Assembly: GCF_024347415.1 (NCBI RefSeq)
Contig: NZ_AP025476.1
Coordinates: forward strand, 186,001-250,000
DNA: 64,000 bases
Source: Vibrio crassostreae
Lineage (GTDB): Bacteria > Pseudomonadota > Gammaproteobacteria > Enterobacterales > Vibrionaceae
Direction of reading: 5' to 3'
The translations under genes and the position numbers were made by a program. This document shows positions 27,847 to 36,774 of this stretch, in pieces. Below the pieces are notes generated by a model, which had not been told where the DNA came from, did no database searches, and saw only the letters and a program-made list of their open reading frames with translations. Position 1 is the stretch's first letter. Each line of letters starts with the position of its first letter.

Positions 27847-27981
27847 TTACATACTATCCCCTGAGCCACGGCCTGCATAAAGAATGGCTATCGTAGCTCC
27901 AACCAAATACTGATACCTAACGTTTGGCGGGTTAGGGTTGCTTCTCCTTAACACATAGAATGAGATACCAACCTCCGTACA
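27847..27981 (-). pseudogene. Possible remnant of a small membrane protein
   Basis: On the minus strand a 45-codon open stretch ends with TAA at 27847 and reads GISFYVLRRSNPNPPNVRY, then QYLVGATIAILYAGRGSGDS. It has protein-like composition but no start codon or ribosome site; an overlapping frame upstream reads NAGLVMYGGWYLI. The pair looks like a frameshifted decayed gene. No family was recognised. The rest of the gap 27841-28578 holds an imperfect palindrome centred on GGTAATTACC (28124-28133) and presumably the promoter of the next operon. Confidence 0.25.
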
Positions 27982-28578
27982 TCACTAAACCAGCATTAAG
28001 CGAAAGTACGGGCAATCGCGTTCAAATTTTCTCCATTCATCTTTTTACCCCTTTCTGACGCAATCCTGACTTTTTTTTTGAATCGTTGTGGTGCGTTTAC
28101 TAATTATACATTTACTTGATAGCGGTAATTACCTATCATAATGCTCAATTAGTTGTTTAATCAGAGTAATTCCTTTTTAGGCTATCTATCATTGATTAGA
28201 TGGTTTTGGTTGGATATTGAAAGCAAAGCAGCAATCTTCTGGTGTTGGTACCTTCTGAGTACCATTTTTGTAGTGTCATACGAAAAGATTATGCTAGCTG
28301 CTCGCTTGCTGCATACAAAGCAAGCTACTCTTAAGTTCTTTGTGCTTGTTAAACAGCATTGATAAATCTGGCGAAATTCAAAAAGTACAGTATTGACCTG
28401 TCTGTAGCTTCTAGCTTCAGCATGCAATATTGTGCAATTGCGTCAGTAGCTTTGGTACGGAATGGCGTGTATGAGTGTCTGCTTTTTGGGCTTTCATACA
28501 AAAACTGATTAGACTATCGCTTAGATTTGCTAGGAAAATCAGCCTCAGTTCAGTTTGAAATATGGAAGATATAATTAT

Positions 28579-29121
28579 ATGAAAATGCAGTGGTTAGCTA
28601 GGGTTTCACCTTTGTTGTTGCTATCAGCAACAGCTGTTGGAGCTGAAAATTTATACGTAGGCGCTAAAGTAGGTAGTGTAACTGCCGATAACTTTGCACC
28701 ATTAGTAGAGAGCCGTACGGCTATTGACGACTCAGACACATCTTACGGTTTGTTTGTGGGTTATCAATTATTGGACACCTTGTCTATAGAAGGCAGCTAC
28801 AACTATCTTGGTGAATATAACCTTAAAGATATTGCCGGTGGTAGTTACGATGCAAGTACCTTTGATGTGCTGCTTAAAGCCTCTGGTAACATAAACGATA
28901 GTCTAGCGTTATATGCTAAAGGTGGCTTCGCTATTTATGACTGGAACGCAAACGGCCCAGGCGTGGAGTCTGATGATTCTGGCGTGATTCCAACAATCGC
29001 TTTCGGTTCTGAATACTCGATTACACCATCGATGAAGGTTGGTTTAGAGTATCAATTCTATGATGGTATTGGTGGTGTTAACATCGATTCATTTAATGTT
29101 GCCTTGTCTCATAGCTTTTAA
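28579..29121 (+). CDS. Outer-membrane beta-barrel protein (OmpA-like barrel)
   Basis: A 180-residue protein with a signal peptide (MKMQWLARVSPLLLLSATAVGA) and an eight-strand-type barrel: repeated alternating strands such as NLYVGAKVGSVTA, SYGLFVGYQLLDTLSIEGSY and KVGLEYQFYDG, ending in the barrel-assembly signature FNVALSHSF with terminal Phe. The ATG at 28579 has GGAAGA 9 bp upstream; a TTG at 28555 is less likely. It resembles the barrel proteins (WbfB-like) that precede capsule export genes in vibrios and is the first gene of a three-gene unit with the lipoprotein and the YjbH-like protein. The exact role is unknown. Confidence 0.75.
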   Translation: MKMQWLARVSPLLLLSATAVGAENLYVGAKVGSVTADNFAPLVESRTAIDDSDTSYGLFVGYQLLDTLSIEGSYNYLGEYNLKDIAGGSYDASTFDVLLKASGNINDSLALYAKGGFAIYDWNANGPGVESDDSGVIPTIAFGSEYSITPSMKVGLEYQFYDGIGGVNIDSFNVALSHSF

Positions 29122-29140
29122 TCATTTGTAGGGATAAATT

Positions 29141-30052
29141 GTGAAATATAAAATTTTAGCGTTATCAGTCGTTGGTGCAATCCTTGGTGGTTGTGGCAGT
29201 GACAACAACAACAGCGTGCCACCGGAACAAGCGTACCGTAACATCATGGCTTTCGACCCTGCAGTTATGGGTATGAAAGGCACATTCAGCTGTGATGATG
29301 GAACAACGGGCACTTTAGAGGCAACTAACTTTTATGGTGTTTCTGAAGTCACAGAGCTTACCGTTTTTAACAAGCCTGAAACTTGTGCGTTTACATATAA
29401 CGCAACACCAGGTGCCAAAGATGTTTCTAACGGCAAAGACATGAGCAAGGTGAGCTACAAGTTCCCTAAAGGCCTAGCTAACCTCGATGACCTCATCACC
29501 TCTTCTCCAATCTCAACCCTAATTGAGAAAGAGCTAGATGGCCAATCTTATGATGAGTCGATTGGTGAACAGATTCTTAACGATCTTGGCTTGGGCGACT
29601 TAATAAACAATGGTCGAGCTTCTAGTGTTGCTGACTTCCTGCGTCGTACACAAGAAATTATTGAAGACCTTCCTGCATCTGAAGCTAGCCTAGTATCAGC
29701 AACAGCAGCAGTACTATCAGATGTACTTGTAGTAAGTTCTGATAAGTCAGCAACTGAGATCTCTAAGGCAGCTGTTGCAATTACAGAGGAAGTTATCACT
29801 AGCTACCCTGACTATCCTACAGCGCCAGGTGGCGGCGACATCTACTTGGATCTAACTACAGACCCTGACTTTATTAAAGATGTCGTGGCTGACCCAAGTG
29901 CTCCTGTGACAATTCCACCTTCAGCGGAAAAACCATCTGAACCGGTTCCAAACCCAGATGAAGGCACTAAGCCACCAACTGGCGGTACTGGTGGTACTGG
30001 CGGTACTGGCGGTACTGGCGGTGGCGGTAACGGCGGTGGTACTGGCGGTTAA
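29141..30052 (+). CDS. Lipoprotein with Gly/Thr-rich tail (WbfC-like)
   Basis: A 303-residue lipoprotein: GTG start with AGGGA 6 bp upstream, signal peptide and lipobox LGGC (Cys18), then a Ser/Asp-rich linker. The middle has Cys-containing segments (GTFSCDDGTTG, PETCAFTYN) and an acidic helical region. The C-terminus is low complexity, GTGGTGGTGGTGGGGNGGG, encoded by 9-bp tandem repeats. It lies 19 bp after the barrel gene and is followed by a terminator. By position it matches WbfC-like proteins of vibrio capsule regions; no catalytic domain was recognised. Confidence 0.7.
   Translation: MKYKILALSVVGAILGGCGSDNNNSVPPEQAYRNIMAFDPAVMGMKGTFSCDDGTTGTLEATNFYGVSEVTELTVFNKPETCAFTYNATPGAKDVSNGKDMSKVSYKFPKGLANLDDLITSSPISTLIEKELDGQSYDESIGEQILNDLGLGDLINNGRASSVADFLRRTQEIIEDLPASEASLVSATAAVLSDVLVVSSDKSATEISKAAVAITEEVITSYPDYPTAPGGGDIYLDLTTDPDFIKDVVADPSAPVTIPPSAEKPSEPVPNPDEGTKPPTGGTGGTGGTGGTGGGGNGGGTGG
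29981..30016 (+). repeat. 9-bp coding tandem repeat in lipoprotein tail
   Basis: Four copies of GGYGGTACT (29981-29989, 29990-29998, 29999-30007, 30008-30016) encode Gly-Gly-Thr units; similar Gly codons continue to the stop. Being a multiple of three, copy-number change would alter tail length without a frameshift. Confidence 0.85.
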
Positions 30053-30070
30053 TTTAAGCATCAATAATAA

Positions 30071-30094
30071 AAGGCACCACTCGGTGCCTTTTTT
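30071..30094 (+). terminator. Rho-independent terminator after the lipoprotein gene
   Basis: AAGGCACC and GGTGCCTT with a 4-nt loop, followed by TTTT, 18 bp after the stop codon. It separates the barrel-lipoprotein pair from the yjbH-like gene. Confidence 0.88.
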
Positions 30095-30101
30095 ACATGC
30101 T

Positions 30102-30221
30102 ATTACTATCGAGCATGTCACCATTAAACTCTGTCGCTATTAAACGTAGTCACTTTCAAGCACTGTTACTAATAAACACGGCCACTATCTAACATAGTCA
30201 CTGTCAAATACGGTTAAAACC
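30102..30221 (+). repeat. Phase-locked 16-bp degenerate repeat array
   Basis: Six consecutive units of exactly 16 bp start at 30117, 30133, 30149, 30165, 30181 and 30197, with consensus GTCACTATTAAACACG. A weaker unit precedes them (30102-30116) and a partial unit follows (30213-30221). Conserved positions are G1, C/T3, A/G/C4, C5, A11, A12 and C13 or its neighbour. The array fills the whole space between a terminator and the yjbH-like gene, ending 12 bp before its ATG. Confidence 0.8.
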
Positions 30222-30233
30222 TATTGTATCCCA

Positions 30234-32351
30234 ATGAAAATACTCAGCTATTCTAAAAACGCATCTCTCATAGCATCTCTTAGCGCATTAGCGATTGCTT
30301 CTAATGCCTACGCCGTCGATAACTTGATGTCGTCCCAAAGTTATACCGGTGCAATCATTGTACCCAATGCTCAAGTGATGGACACTGGCGACATTTCTTA
30401 CCTCTACGGCCAAGGCGTGCCATACAAGGGGAAAACCAGTGAGTTAGATAACATATTATTTAGCGTTGGTTTATTTGATGGGTTTGAAGCGGCGGGGCGA
30501 ATTGTCACCAAAACTTACGATTGTCACCTTTACCCAAACGTACCAAACTACAACCCTAATTGTGGTAATGGTATTCGTGATTTGTCGGCATCGTTTAAAT
30601 ACCAGCTTCCTTTCGTTAAAGATTGGACAGGGTTCGATTTTGCCATAGGTGTTCAAGATTTTGGTGGCGCAGCCAGCAACTTTGAAACCTACTATGCAGT
30701 AGCTGATTTTGAACCTGACTTTGTCCCGGCAAGGTTTAGTGCCGGTTATGGTAAATCAGAAGTGAGTCATGGTGTTCTAAACGGGCCCTTTGCTAGTTTA
30801 GAATATCAGCCGTGGGATTTTGTTCAACTGATTGCAGAGCACGACTCTCACCAATTCAACGCTGGCTTAAAGGTATTTACACCAGAACACTACTTACCAC
30901 TGGATACACAGCTATCTTTTCAATACCAGTTTTACACCAGTGGTAATGCCGATATAGATATTTGGTCGGTAGCGGCATCAACCCCCTTAATGGGATTCTC
31001 TGAGTCTCGCCGAGTGAACGAACTGACACTGGAAGACAAGATTTCAATAGAACAAGCTCATCATAAATTTGCCGGTATGGTTCAACTTAAAAAAGCACTG
31101 GTTGATGAAGGCTTTCTTAACGTTAGAATTTCTGCTGATGATATTGGTTTAAACGTTGCTCTGGAAAACAGGCGCTATAATCGTAACCAAGTCGATGGTG
31201 TTGGTGTTGCTCTGGGTATTATCTCTTCCTATGTGGGTGAAGGTATGCTGCAAGACCTTGGGGTTAAAAACTACCAACAACAAAACATTCGCTTGTTTAA
31301 CTTGGTGAATGACATGCCGATGATGGAAGTGATCACCAATGCGCCGTGTTACCGTGAATTTGTGAAAACGGGCGAGCCTTGTAAAACCCTTCTTGTTCGC
31401 ACCTCAGATGTGAAAAAGAGTTATGCAAAAGCAAACTTTGATAAAGAGGTGGCTCGTTCAGGCTTTGGTCGCACACAGGTAATTGTTTCCCCTGCTTTAT
31501 ATCACAATACTGCCACAGAATACGGTGTATTTGACTACTCTTTAGCGCTTGCCACTAACCTATATACGCCTCTTTGGAAGGGCGCCGCATTGGATGTTCG
31601 ACACGTAATGCCACTGGCAGAGAGTGACGACTTTGAAGAGGGCGAAATTTGGGGCGACGACGCGTTTGAAAATGAAGTCGATAGGGTTCTTTTCCACCAA
31701 GCATTCCAATTGCCTTACAACCTCACCACTCAATTCTCATTCGGACAAGTTTACGGAAACTTTTTGGGCTTTTTGAATGAAACGCAGTATGCGAGCAACA
31801 GTGGTCGTCACATTCTAGGGGCTGAATACGCCAACTTTTCTGCTCAAGATAAGTACGACTCAAGAGGGAAGGCTATCTTAGATGCGACCCCTATGATTGG
31901 CCACTATACCTACTCAAGACCAGAGTGGAACTGGCAAGGTAAAGTGCAAGCCGGTCAATTCTGGAAAGGCGATGAAGGGGTACGCGTAACCACCAGTCAT
32001 TGGCTAGGTGATGTAAGAGTTGATGCGTCATACCAGACCACAAAAGCAGTAGGCAGCAGTGAAGCCGAAGATTTTGTGACGCTTTCTATCGCGATTCCGC
32101 TGACACTATGGCGTGATATGAGCCCTGACTACGTTCAATTGCGTGGTATCGACCAGTTTGTGTACGCTCTACAAACTCGTGTTGGTGATAGCCATAATAA
32201 TTTAGGCACAGGCTTGGGTGTCGATACTGGCTTACAACACAATATTGAAAGGCAGTACTTCAACCGTAACCGTATCGGTGCGAGTTACTACTATGAAAAC
32301 AGACAGCGCTTACGCAACGCTTACCTAAAATATTTAGAAGCCGTAAAATAA
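30234..32351 (+). CDS. wbfD: YjbH-domain exopolysaccharide protein (WbfD-like)
   Basis: A 705-residue secreted protein with a signal peptide (about 1-28, ending SNAYA) and the YjbH/YmcA family body: a beta-rich domain starting MSSQSYTGAIIVPNAQVMDTG, a hinge near 260-340 and a second barrel-like domain. Such proteins accompany group 4 capsule genes and are thought to form an outer-membrane barrel involved in polysaccharide export. The signal peptide fixes the start, though no good ribosome site is visible; the 16-bp repeat array lies directly upstream. The wbfD name follows vibrio capsule loci from memory. Confidence 0.78.
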   Translation: MKILSYSKNASLIASLSALAIASNAYAVDNLMSSQSYTGAIIVPNAQVMDTGDISYLYGQGVPYKGKTSELDNILFSVGLFDGFEAAGRIVTKTYDCHLYPNVPNYNPNCGNGIRDLSASFKYQLPFVKDWTGFDFAIGVQDFGGAASNFETYYAVADFEPDFVPARFSAGYGKSEVSHGVLNGPFASLEYQPWDFVQLIAEHDSHQFNAGLKVFTPEHYLPLDTQLSFQYQFYTSGNADIDIWSVAASTPLMGFSESRRVNELTLEDKISIEQAHHKFAGMVQLKKALVDEGFLNVRISADDIGLNVALENRRYNRNQVDGVGVALGIISSYVGEGMLQDLGVKNYQQQNIRLFNLVNDMPMMEVITNAPCYREFVKTGEPCKTLLVRTSDVKKSYAKANFDKEVARSGFGRTQVIVSPALYHNTATEYGVFDYSLALATNLYTPLWKGAALDVRHVMPLAESDDFEEGEIWGDDAFENEVDRVLFHQAFQLPYNLTTQFSFGQVYGNFLGFLNETQYASNSGRHILGAEYANFSAQDKYDSRGKAILDATPMIGHYTYSRPEWNWQGKVQAGQFWKGDEGVRVTTSHWLGDVRVDASYQTTKAVGSSEAEDFVTLSIAIPLTLWRDMSPDYVQLRGIDQFVYALQTRVGDSHNNLGTGLGVDTGLQHNIERQYFNRNRIGASYYYENRQRLRNAYLKYLEAVK

Positions 32352-32372
32352 TTTAGCGTAACATCTAAATCT

Positions 32373-32404
32373 AAGAGCCAGCACCTCATGTGTTGGCTCT
32401 TTTG
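32373..32404 (+). terminator. Rho-independent terminator of the yjbH-like gene
   Basis: AAGAGCCAGCAC pairs with GTGTTGGCTCTT (one G-T pair) around a 4-5 nt loop, followed by TTTTGC, 22 bp after the stop. Confidence 0.82.
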
Positions 32405-32410
32405 CTTTTG

Positions 32411-32520
32411 GCTGTGTTTCGTATCATCCGCTCTTATCTTTTCGTATCTCGTTCACTCGAATCTGCTCTTATCTTTTCGCATCTCGTTTACTCGCATCCC
32501 GCATCCCGCATCTGCTCTTA
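32411..32520 (-). repeat. 43-bp family repeat copies before wza
   Basis: Two to three copies in minus orientation, for example TTTTCGCATCTCGTTTACTC then GCATCCCGCATCTGCTCTTA, with an internal GCATCCC duplication. They follow the yjbH terminator; no minus-strand gene ends here, so this group is not stop-anchored. The rest of the gap to wza holds the ops element and AT-rich leader. Confidence 0.75.
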
Positions 32521-32658
32521 ATCCTTAAAACCATTCAACTAGGTTGATAATAAACACAATTTGTGGATAATGTTTACGGATTAAAATGACCGGATGCAAG
32601 CATCGTTTTTGCTGCGTTTGGTATTGACTATGCAGTGTGGTGTCACGAACGATCAAAG

Positions 32659-32670
32659 GGCGGTAGCATC
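32659..32670 (+). promoter_or_regulatory. ops element 2, before wza-wzb-wzc
   Basis: GGCGGTAGCATC, preceded by ATCAAA, 151 bp before wza. It matches the RfaH-recruiting ops core at 10-11 of 12 positions compared with the other two copies in this window. The longer JUMPstart flank is less conserved here. Confidence 0.8.
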
Positions 32671-32821
32671 TTGATTTTTCGATGATAAATGAGAGTTGGA
32701 TCTTATTATTTTTCCACGTCAGCGCTATTTAAAGCCGCATAGCTGATAAAATTACGCGCTTAACTTCCTTTGGTGTCCTTTTGGGGATCACAATACATTC
32801 CACCTCTATTACTTGGTTAAC

Positions 32822-33955
32822 ATGAAGATCAATAAAAATCGTCTCCTTTTCGCGCTTATACCTGCATTGCTTGTAGGGTGTACGACTCCAGGTACTCACC
32901 TGTCTACTGGTGGTAAGAATGTGATTCAGCCTTCTGAGGAGCAGCAAGAGTCTGATATTTCTGAAGTGGTGAATGTGTATCCGCTGACGGCGCAGCTAGT
33001 ATCGACTTACCAAACGGGTACATTGTCGGTGTCACAAGCCAACCCTGAACTCGACCTAGACATCGCAAAGTATGAATACAAAGTCGGCGTGGGCGATATC
33101 TTAAATATCACGATCTGGGATCACCCTGAACTGACGATTCCTGCCGGTTCTTACCGTAGTAGTACCGAAGCGGGTAACTGGGTTCATGCTGACGGCACCA
33201 TCTTCTACCCGTACATTGGTACAGTCGAAGTGGCAGGAAAAACCGTTCGTGAAATTCGTTCAGATATAGCAGCACGTTTGGCGAAATACATCGAAAGCCC
33301 GCAAGTTGATGTTAACGTCGCGGCTTTCCGTTCTAAGAAAACCTACATTACTGGCGAAGTGTCTAAACCTGGCCAGCAGCCGATTACCAATATCCCACTA
33401 ACATTACTGGATGCCGTGAACCGCTCTGGTGGTTTGTCTGAAGATGCTGATTGGCGTAACGTTTCATTAACCCGTAATGGCGTGGAAGAGAACCTTTCGC
33501 TTTACGGCTTGATGCAACGTGGTGACTTAACGCAAAACCGCTTACTGCAAGCCGGTGATATTGTTCACGTACCGCGTAACGATAATCAGAAAGTGTTTGT
33601 GATGGGGGAAGTGAAAGAGCCTAAGTTATTAAAGATTGATCGCGTAGGAATGAGCCTAACCGAAGCACTCAGTAACGTAGGTGGTATTAATGAACTTACC
33701 GCCGATGCAACGGGTGTGTTTGTGATCCGAACTTCTGATGATAAATCAGAACGCATGGCGGATATTTACCAACTGGACATCGAAGATGCGTCAGCCTTAG
33801 TGATTGGCACCGAATTTGATTTAAAGCCTTACGACATTGTTTACGTAACGGCCGCACCAATCAGCCGTTGGAACCGTGTAATCGGTCAGTTGCTTCCGAC
33901 CATCAATGGATTTAACAACCTAACCGAAGGTATGTTGCGCGTTCGTAATTGGTAA
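32822..33955 (+). CDS. wza: Outer-membrane polysaccharide export protein Wza
   Basis: A 377-residue lipoprotein that forms the octameric outer-membrane channel for capsule. The lipobox LLVGC puts the lipid on Cys20. The polysaccharide export domain begins YKVGVGDILNITIWDHPEL (near 85-103), and SLBB-type domains (TYITGEVSKPGQ, VFVMGEVKEPKLL) follow. The C-terminus with a Trp-rich helix (SRWNRVIGQLLPTINGFNN) fits the transmembrane helical barrel. The ATG at 32822 is chosen by the signal peptide. Confidence 0.93.
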   Translation: MKINKNRLLFALIPALLVGCTTPGTHLSTGGKNVIQPSEEQQESDISEVVNVYPLTAQLVSTYQTGTLSVSQANPELDLDIAKYEYKVGVGDILNITIWDHPELTIPAGSYRSSTEAGNWVHADGTIFYPYIGTVEVAGKTVREIRSDIAARLAKYIESPQVDVNVAAFRSKKTYITGEVSKPGQQPITNIPLTLLDAVNRSGGLSEDADWRNVSLTRNGVEENLSLYGLMQRGDLTQNRLLQAGDIVHVPRNDNQKVFVMGEVKEPKLLKIDRVGMSLTEALSNVGGINELTADATGVFVIRTSDDKSERMADIYQLDIEDASALVIGTEFDLKPYDIVYVTAAPISRWNRVIGQLLPTINGFNNLTEGMLRVRNW

Positions 33956-33971
33956 TAAATAAAGATTAATC

Positions 33972-34005
33972 ATCAGGTTGCATTTAGCGTGTGACCTGAT
34001 TTTTT
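33972..34005 (+). terminator. Hairpin with U tract between wza and wzb
   Basis: ATCAGGT (33972-33978) and ACCTGAT (33994-34000) form a 7-bp stem with a 15-nt loop, followed by six T. It could be a partial terminator that sets the ratio of Wza to Wzb-Wzc; RfaH read-through from the upstream ops would overcome it. Confidence 0.6.
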
Positions 34006-34038
34006 ATGCTTATAAGCCCAATACAATTAGAGACCATT

Positions 34039-34479
34039 ATGTTTAATAAAATTTTAGTCGTATGCGTGGGCAACATTTGTCGTTCCCCGACTGGAGAGCG
34101 AGTTTTACAAAACTTGCTGCCTAACAAAGAAGTTGCCTCTGCCGGTATCGCGGCCGAGAAAAGCCGTTTAATCGGCAAACCTGCAGACGACACGGCGATT
34201 TTGATCGCTGCAGAAAACGGGGTCGATGTTGAAAATCACCAATCGCAGCAAGTTACACCACAGCTTTGTGCGCAGTATGACTTGATCTTGGTGATGGAGA
34301 AGGGCCATATGGAGGCGCTTACTCAAATATCGCCAGAGGCACGCGGTAAAACCATGCTGTTCGGTCAGTGGATTGGCCAAAAAGACATTCCTGACCCTTA
34401 TCGTCAAAGCCGTGAAGCCTTTGAACACGCTTATAAGCTGATTGACGAAGCGGCACAAGCTTGGGCAAAAAAGCTGTAA
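34039..34479 (+). CDS. wzb: Low-molecular-weight protein-tyrosine phosphatase Wzb
   Basis: A 146-residue cytoplasmic phosphatase that dephosphorylates the Tyr cluster of Wzc. The P-loop CVGNICRS (C-x5-R with Cys9 and Arg15) and the general-acid DPYRQS near residue 117 are intact. The ATG at 34039 is preferred; the frame upstream is open but would place the P-loop too far from the start. Confidence 0.94.
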   Translation: MFNKILVVCVGNICRSPTGERVLQNLLPNKEVASAGIAAEKSRLIGKPADDTAILIAAENGVDVENHQSQQVTPQLCAQYDLILVMEKGHMEALTQISPEARGKTMLFGQWIGQKDIPDPYRQSREAFEHAYKLIDEAAQAWAKKL

Positions 34480-34602
34480 TTGATAGAGAAAATCTTCAGT
34501 TAAGCTATGTTGCATAGCCACCAACAGAATCATATAAAAGAGAAGTACGCGGAGCGTATATGAAGTCTCTTAAATAGCAATAATTTAGGAAGTAGCAAAC
34601 AA

Positions 34603-36774
34603 ATGACAACACAACCCTCTCAGCAATCGCATACAGATAACTCTGATGAGATAGATTTAGGAAAACTGCTTGGCATTCTGCTGGACGCTAAATGGCTAAT
34701 CATGCTGACCACATTTGCTTTTGCTGTGTTTGGTATTGCGTTTGCATTGCTTTCAACGCCGATATACAAAGCCGACGCGTTGATTCAAATTGAAGAGAAG
34801 AGCTCTGGCGGTATATCTTCTATGGTCGGCGATATGGGCGAACTATTCTCGCAAGAGTCATCGGCAACCACCGAAGTTGAGATCATCAAATCTCGTATGA
34901 TCTTAGGTGAAACGGTCGATAAGTTTAACCTCACGACGGTGACATCACCGAACTACGCACCTATCGTCGGCAAAGGCTTTGCTCGCTTAACCGGCGACAT
35001 CAACCACATCGCAGTGAGCCGCTTTACTTTGCCAAGCTATGCGAGCGGTTACACACACACGATTCAGATTCTCGATGCTGAGCAGGGTACCTACCAACTG
35101 GTTCGTGACGATGAGCGAGTTATCTTAAAAGGCAAAGTCGGTGAGCTAGCGACAGCCGATGACTACAGTTTGTTTGTGGCAGGTTTTGAATCACACAACG
35201 ATTTTGAATTCTCTATTAGTCAACGCAGCCGACTAGAAGCGATCGAATGGTTGAAAGCTTCTTTGTCTCTGTCTGAGCAAGGCAAGCAGACTGGCATTTT
35301 GAAGCTGAGCTTTGAAGGTGAAAATAAACAGCAGATTTCTGAAATCCTCAATCATATTAGCCAGATTTACTTCTTACAAAACGTGAAGCGTAATTCAGCG
35401 GAAGCAGAGAAGAGCCTAGAGTTCTTAGAGAGCCATCTCCCGGGTATTAAATCTGAGTTAACTGGCTATGAAGACGTATTAAACAATTACCGCCAAAAGA
35501 ACGAATCGATCGACTTGGGCTTAGAAGCACAATCAACCCTGAAGGTAATGGTAGAGCTTGAAGCGCAATTGAATGAACTGACGTTTAAAGAGAGTGAAAT
35601 CAGCCAGCGCTTTACTAAAGATCACCCAGCATACAAAGCTCTGCTTGATAAGCGTAAAACGCTGATGGGTGAGAAAGAGCGCCTGAACAAGCAAGTACAA
35701 AAGCTGCCAAAAACACAACGTGAAGTACTGCGTATGACACGTGATGTTGAAGTAAACCAACAGATCTACATCCAGCTATTGAACAAGGTTCAAGAACTCA
35801 GCATCATCAAAGCGGGTACCGTCGGTAACGTTCGTATTTTAGATGACGCTCAAGCCTATGCTCGCGCTGTAAAACCTAAGAAGCCGCTGATTGTTGTATT
35901 AGCAACGCTACTAGGTGGCATGTTAAGTGTCGCGTTTGTATTAGTGAAAGCGGCGTTCCACCGTGGTGTGGAAAGCCCAGACCAAATTGAACAAATCGGC
36001 CTTCCGGTTTACGCCGCGGTACCAAAATCTGATTTGCAGATAGAGCTAACTAACCGCTTTAAATCGAAGAAGCAGCAAACCAAGGGGACGCAAGCACTGC
36101 TTGCCGAATCGAACCCTGCGGATCTTTCGGTTGAAGCGCTGCGTGGCCTTCGTACCAGCTTGCACTTTGCGATGCTAGAAGCGAAAAACAACGTCTTGAT
36201 GATCTCTGGCCCAGCGCCGGGTATTGGTAAATCATTCATCTCGACCAACTTTGCCGCAGTAGCAGCAAAAACAGGCCAAAAGGTATTGTTGATTGATGCC
36301 GACATGCGTAAAGGTTACCTACAACAAAGCTTTGGTGTGAAATGGGACAACGGCCTTTCTGATGTATTGAGCAGCAAACAAGAGTTCGCTCAATCAGTGA
36401 AAACCACACCAGTAGAAAACCTAGAAATCATTACTCGCGGCCAAGTGCCACCCAACCCATCTGAACTGCTGATGCACCCACGCTTCGCTGAGCTAATGGA
36501 ATGGGCATCAAAAGAGTATGACTTGGTGATTGTCGATACCCCGCCAGTGCTTGCGGTAACCGACCCAAGCATTGTCGGCGCTTTCGCTGGTACCACATTA
36601 ATGGTCGCACGTTACGGTCAAAACACCATTAAAGAGATCGATGTTGCTCGTAACCGCTTCGAACAATCAGGTATTGAAGTGAAAGGCGTTATCTTCAACG
36701 CCATCGAGAAGAAAGCATCAAGCTCATATGGCTACGGCTACTACAACTACGCATATTCGAGCGATAAGAAATAA
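34603..36774 (+). CDS. wzc: Polysaccharide co-polymerase/BY-kinase Wzc
   Basis: A 723-residue inner-membrane tyrosine autokinase controlling capsule polymerisation and export. TM1 is near 32-52, a periplasmic coiled-coil domain follows, TM2 is near 425-447. The cytoplasmic kinase has Walker A GPAPGIGKSF (near 535-545), Walker A' VLLIDADMRKG (near 559-569), Walker B LVIVDTPPVL (near 643-652) and a C-terminal tyrosine cluster YGYGYYNYAY. The TAA stop is the first codon of a repeat array (TAAAGAGCAGTAACGGGAT). Confidence 0.95.
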   Translation: MTTQPSQQSHTDNSDEIDLGKLLGILLDAKWLIMLTTFAFAVFGIAFALLSTPIYKADALIQIEEKSSGGISSMVGDMGELFSQESSATTEVEIIKSRMILGETVDKFNLTTVTSPNYAPIVGKGFARLTGDINHIAVSRFTLPSYASGYTHTIQILDAEQGTYQLVRDDERVILKGKVGELATADDYSLFVAGFESHNDFEFSISQRSRLEAIEWLKASLSLSEQGKQTGILKLSFEGENKQQISEILNHISQIYFLQNVKRNSAEAEKSLEFLESHLPGIKSELTGYEDVLNNYRQKNESIDLGLEAQSTLKVMVELEAQLNELTFKESEISQRFTKDHPAYKALLDKRKTLMGEKERLNKQVQKLPKTQREVLRMTRDVEVNQQIYIQLLNKVQELSIIKAGTVGNVRILDDAQAYARAVKPKKPLIVVLATLLGGMLSVAFVLVKAAFHRGVESPDQIEQIGLPVYAAVPKSDLQIELTNRFKSKKQQTKGTQALLAESNPADLSVEALRGLRTSLHFAMLEAKNNVLMISGPAPGIGKSFISTNFAAVAAKTGQKVLLIDADMRKGYLQQSFGVKWDNGLSDVLSSKQEFAQSVKTTPVENLEIITRGQVPPNPSELLMHPRFAELMEWASKEYDLVIVDTPPVLAVTDPSIVGAFAGTTLMVARYGQNTIKEIDVARNRFEQSGIEVKGVIFNAIEKKASSSYGYGYYNYAYSSDKK

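Noticed and set aside
28117..28138. LuxR/HapR-type site (TGATA...TATCA)
   Set aside because: The half-sites are separated by about twelve bases, whereas the known consensus has them almost adjacent.
28153..28362. A 69-codon ORF upstream of the barrel gene
   Set aside because: No ribosome site, no recognisable domain, and an equally long ORF exists on the opposite strand; treated as non-coding.
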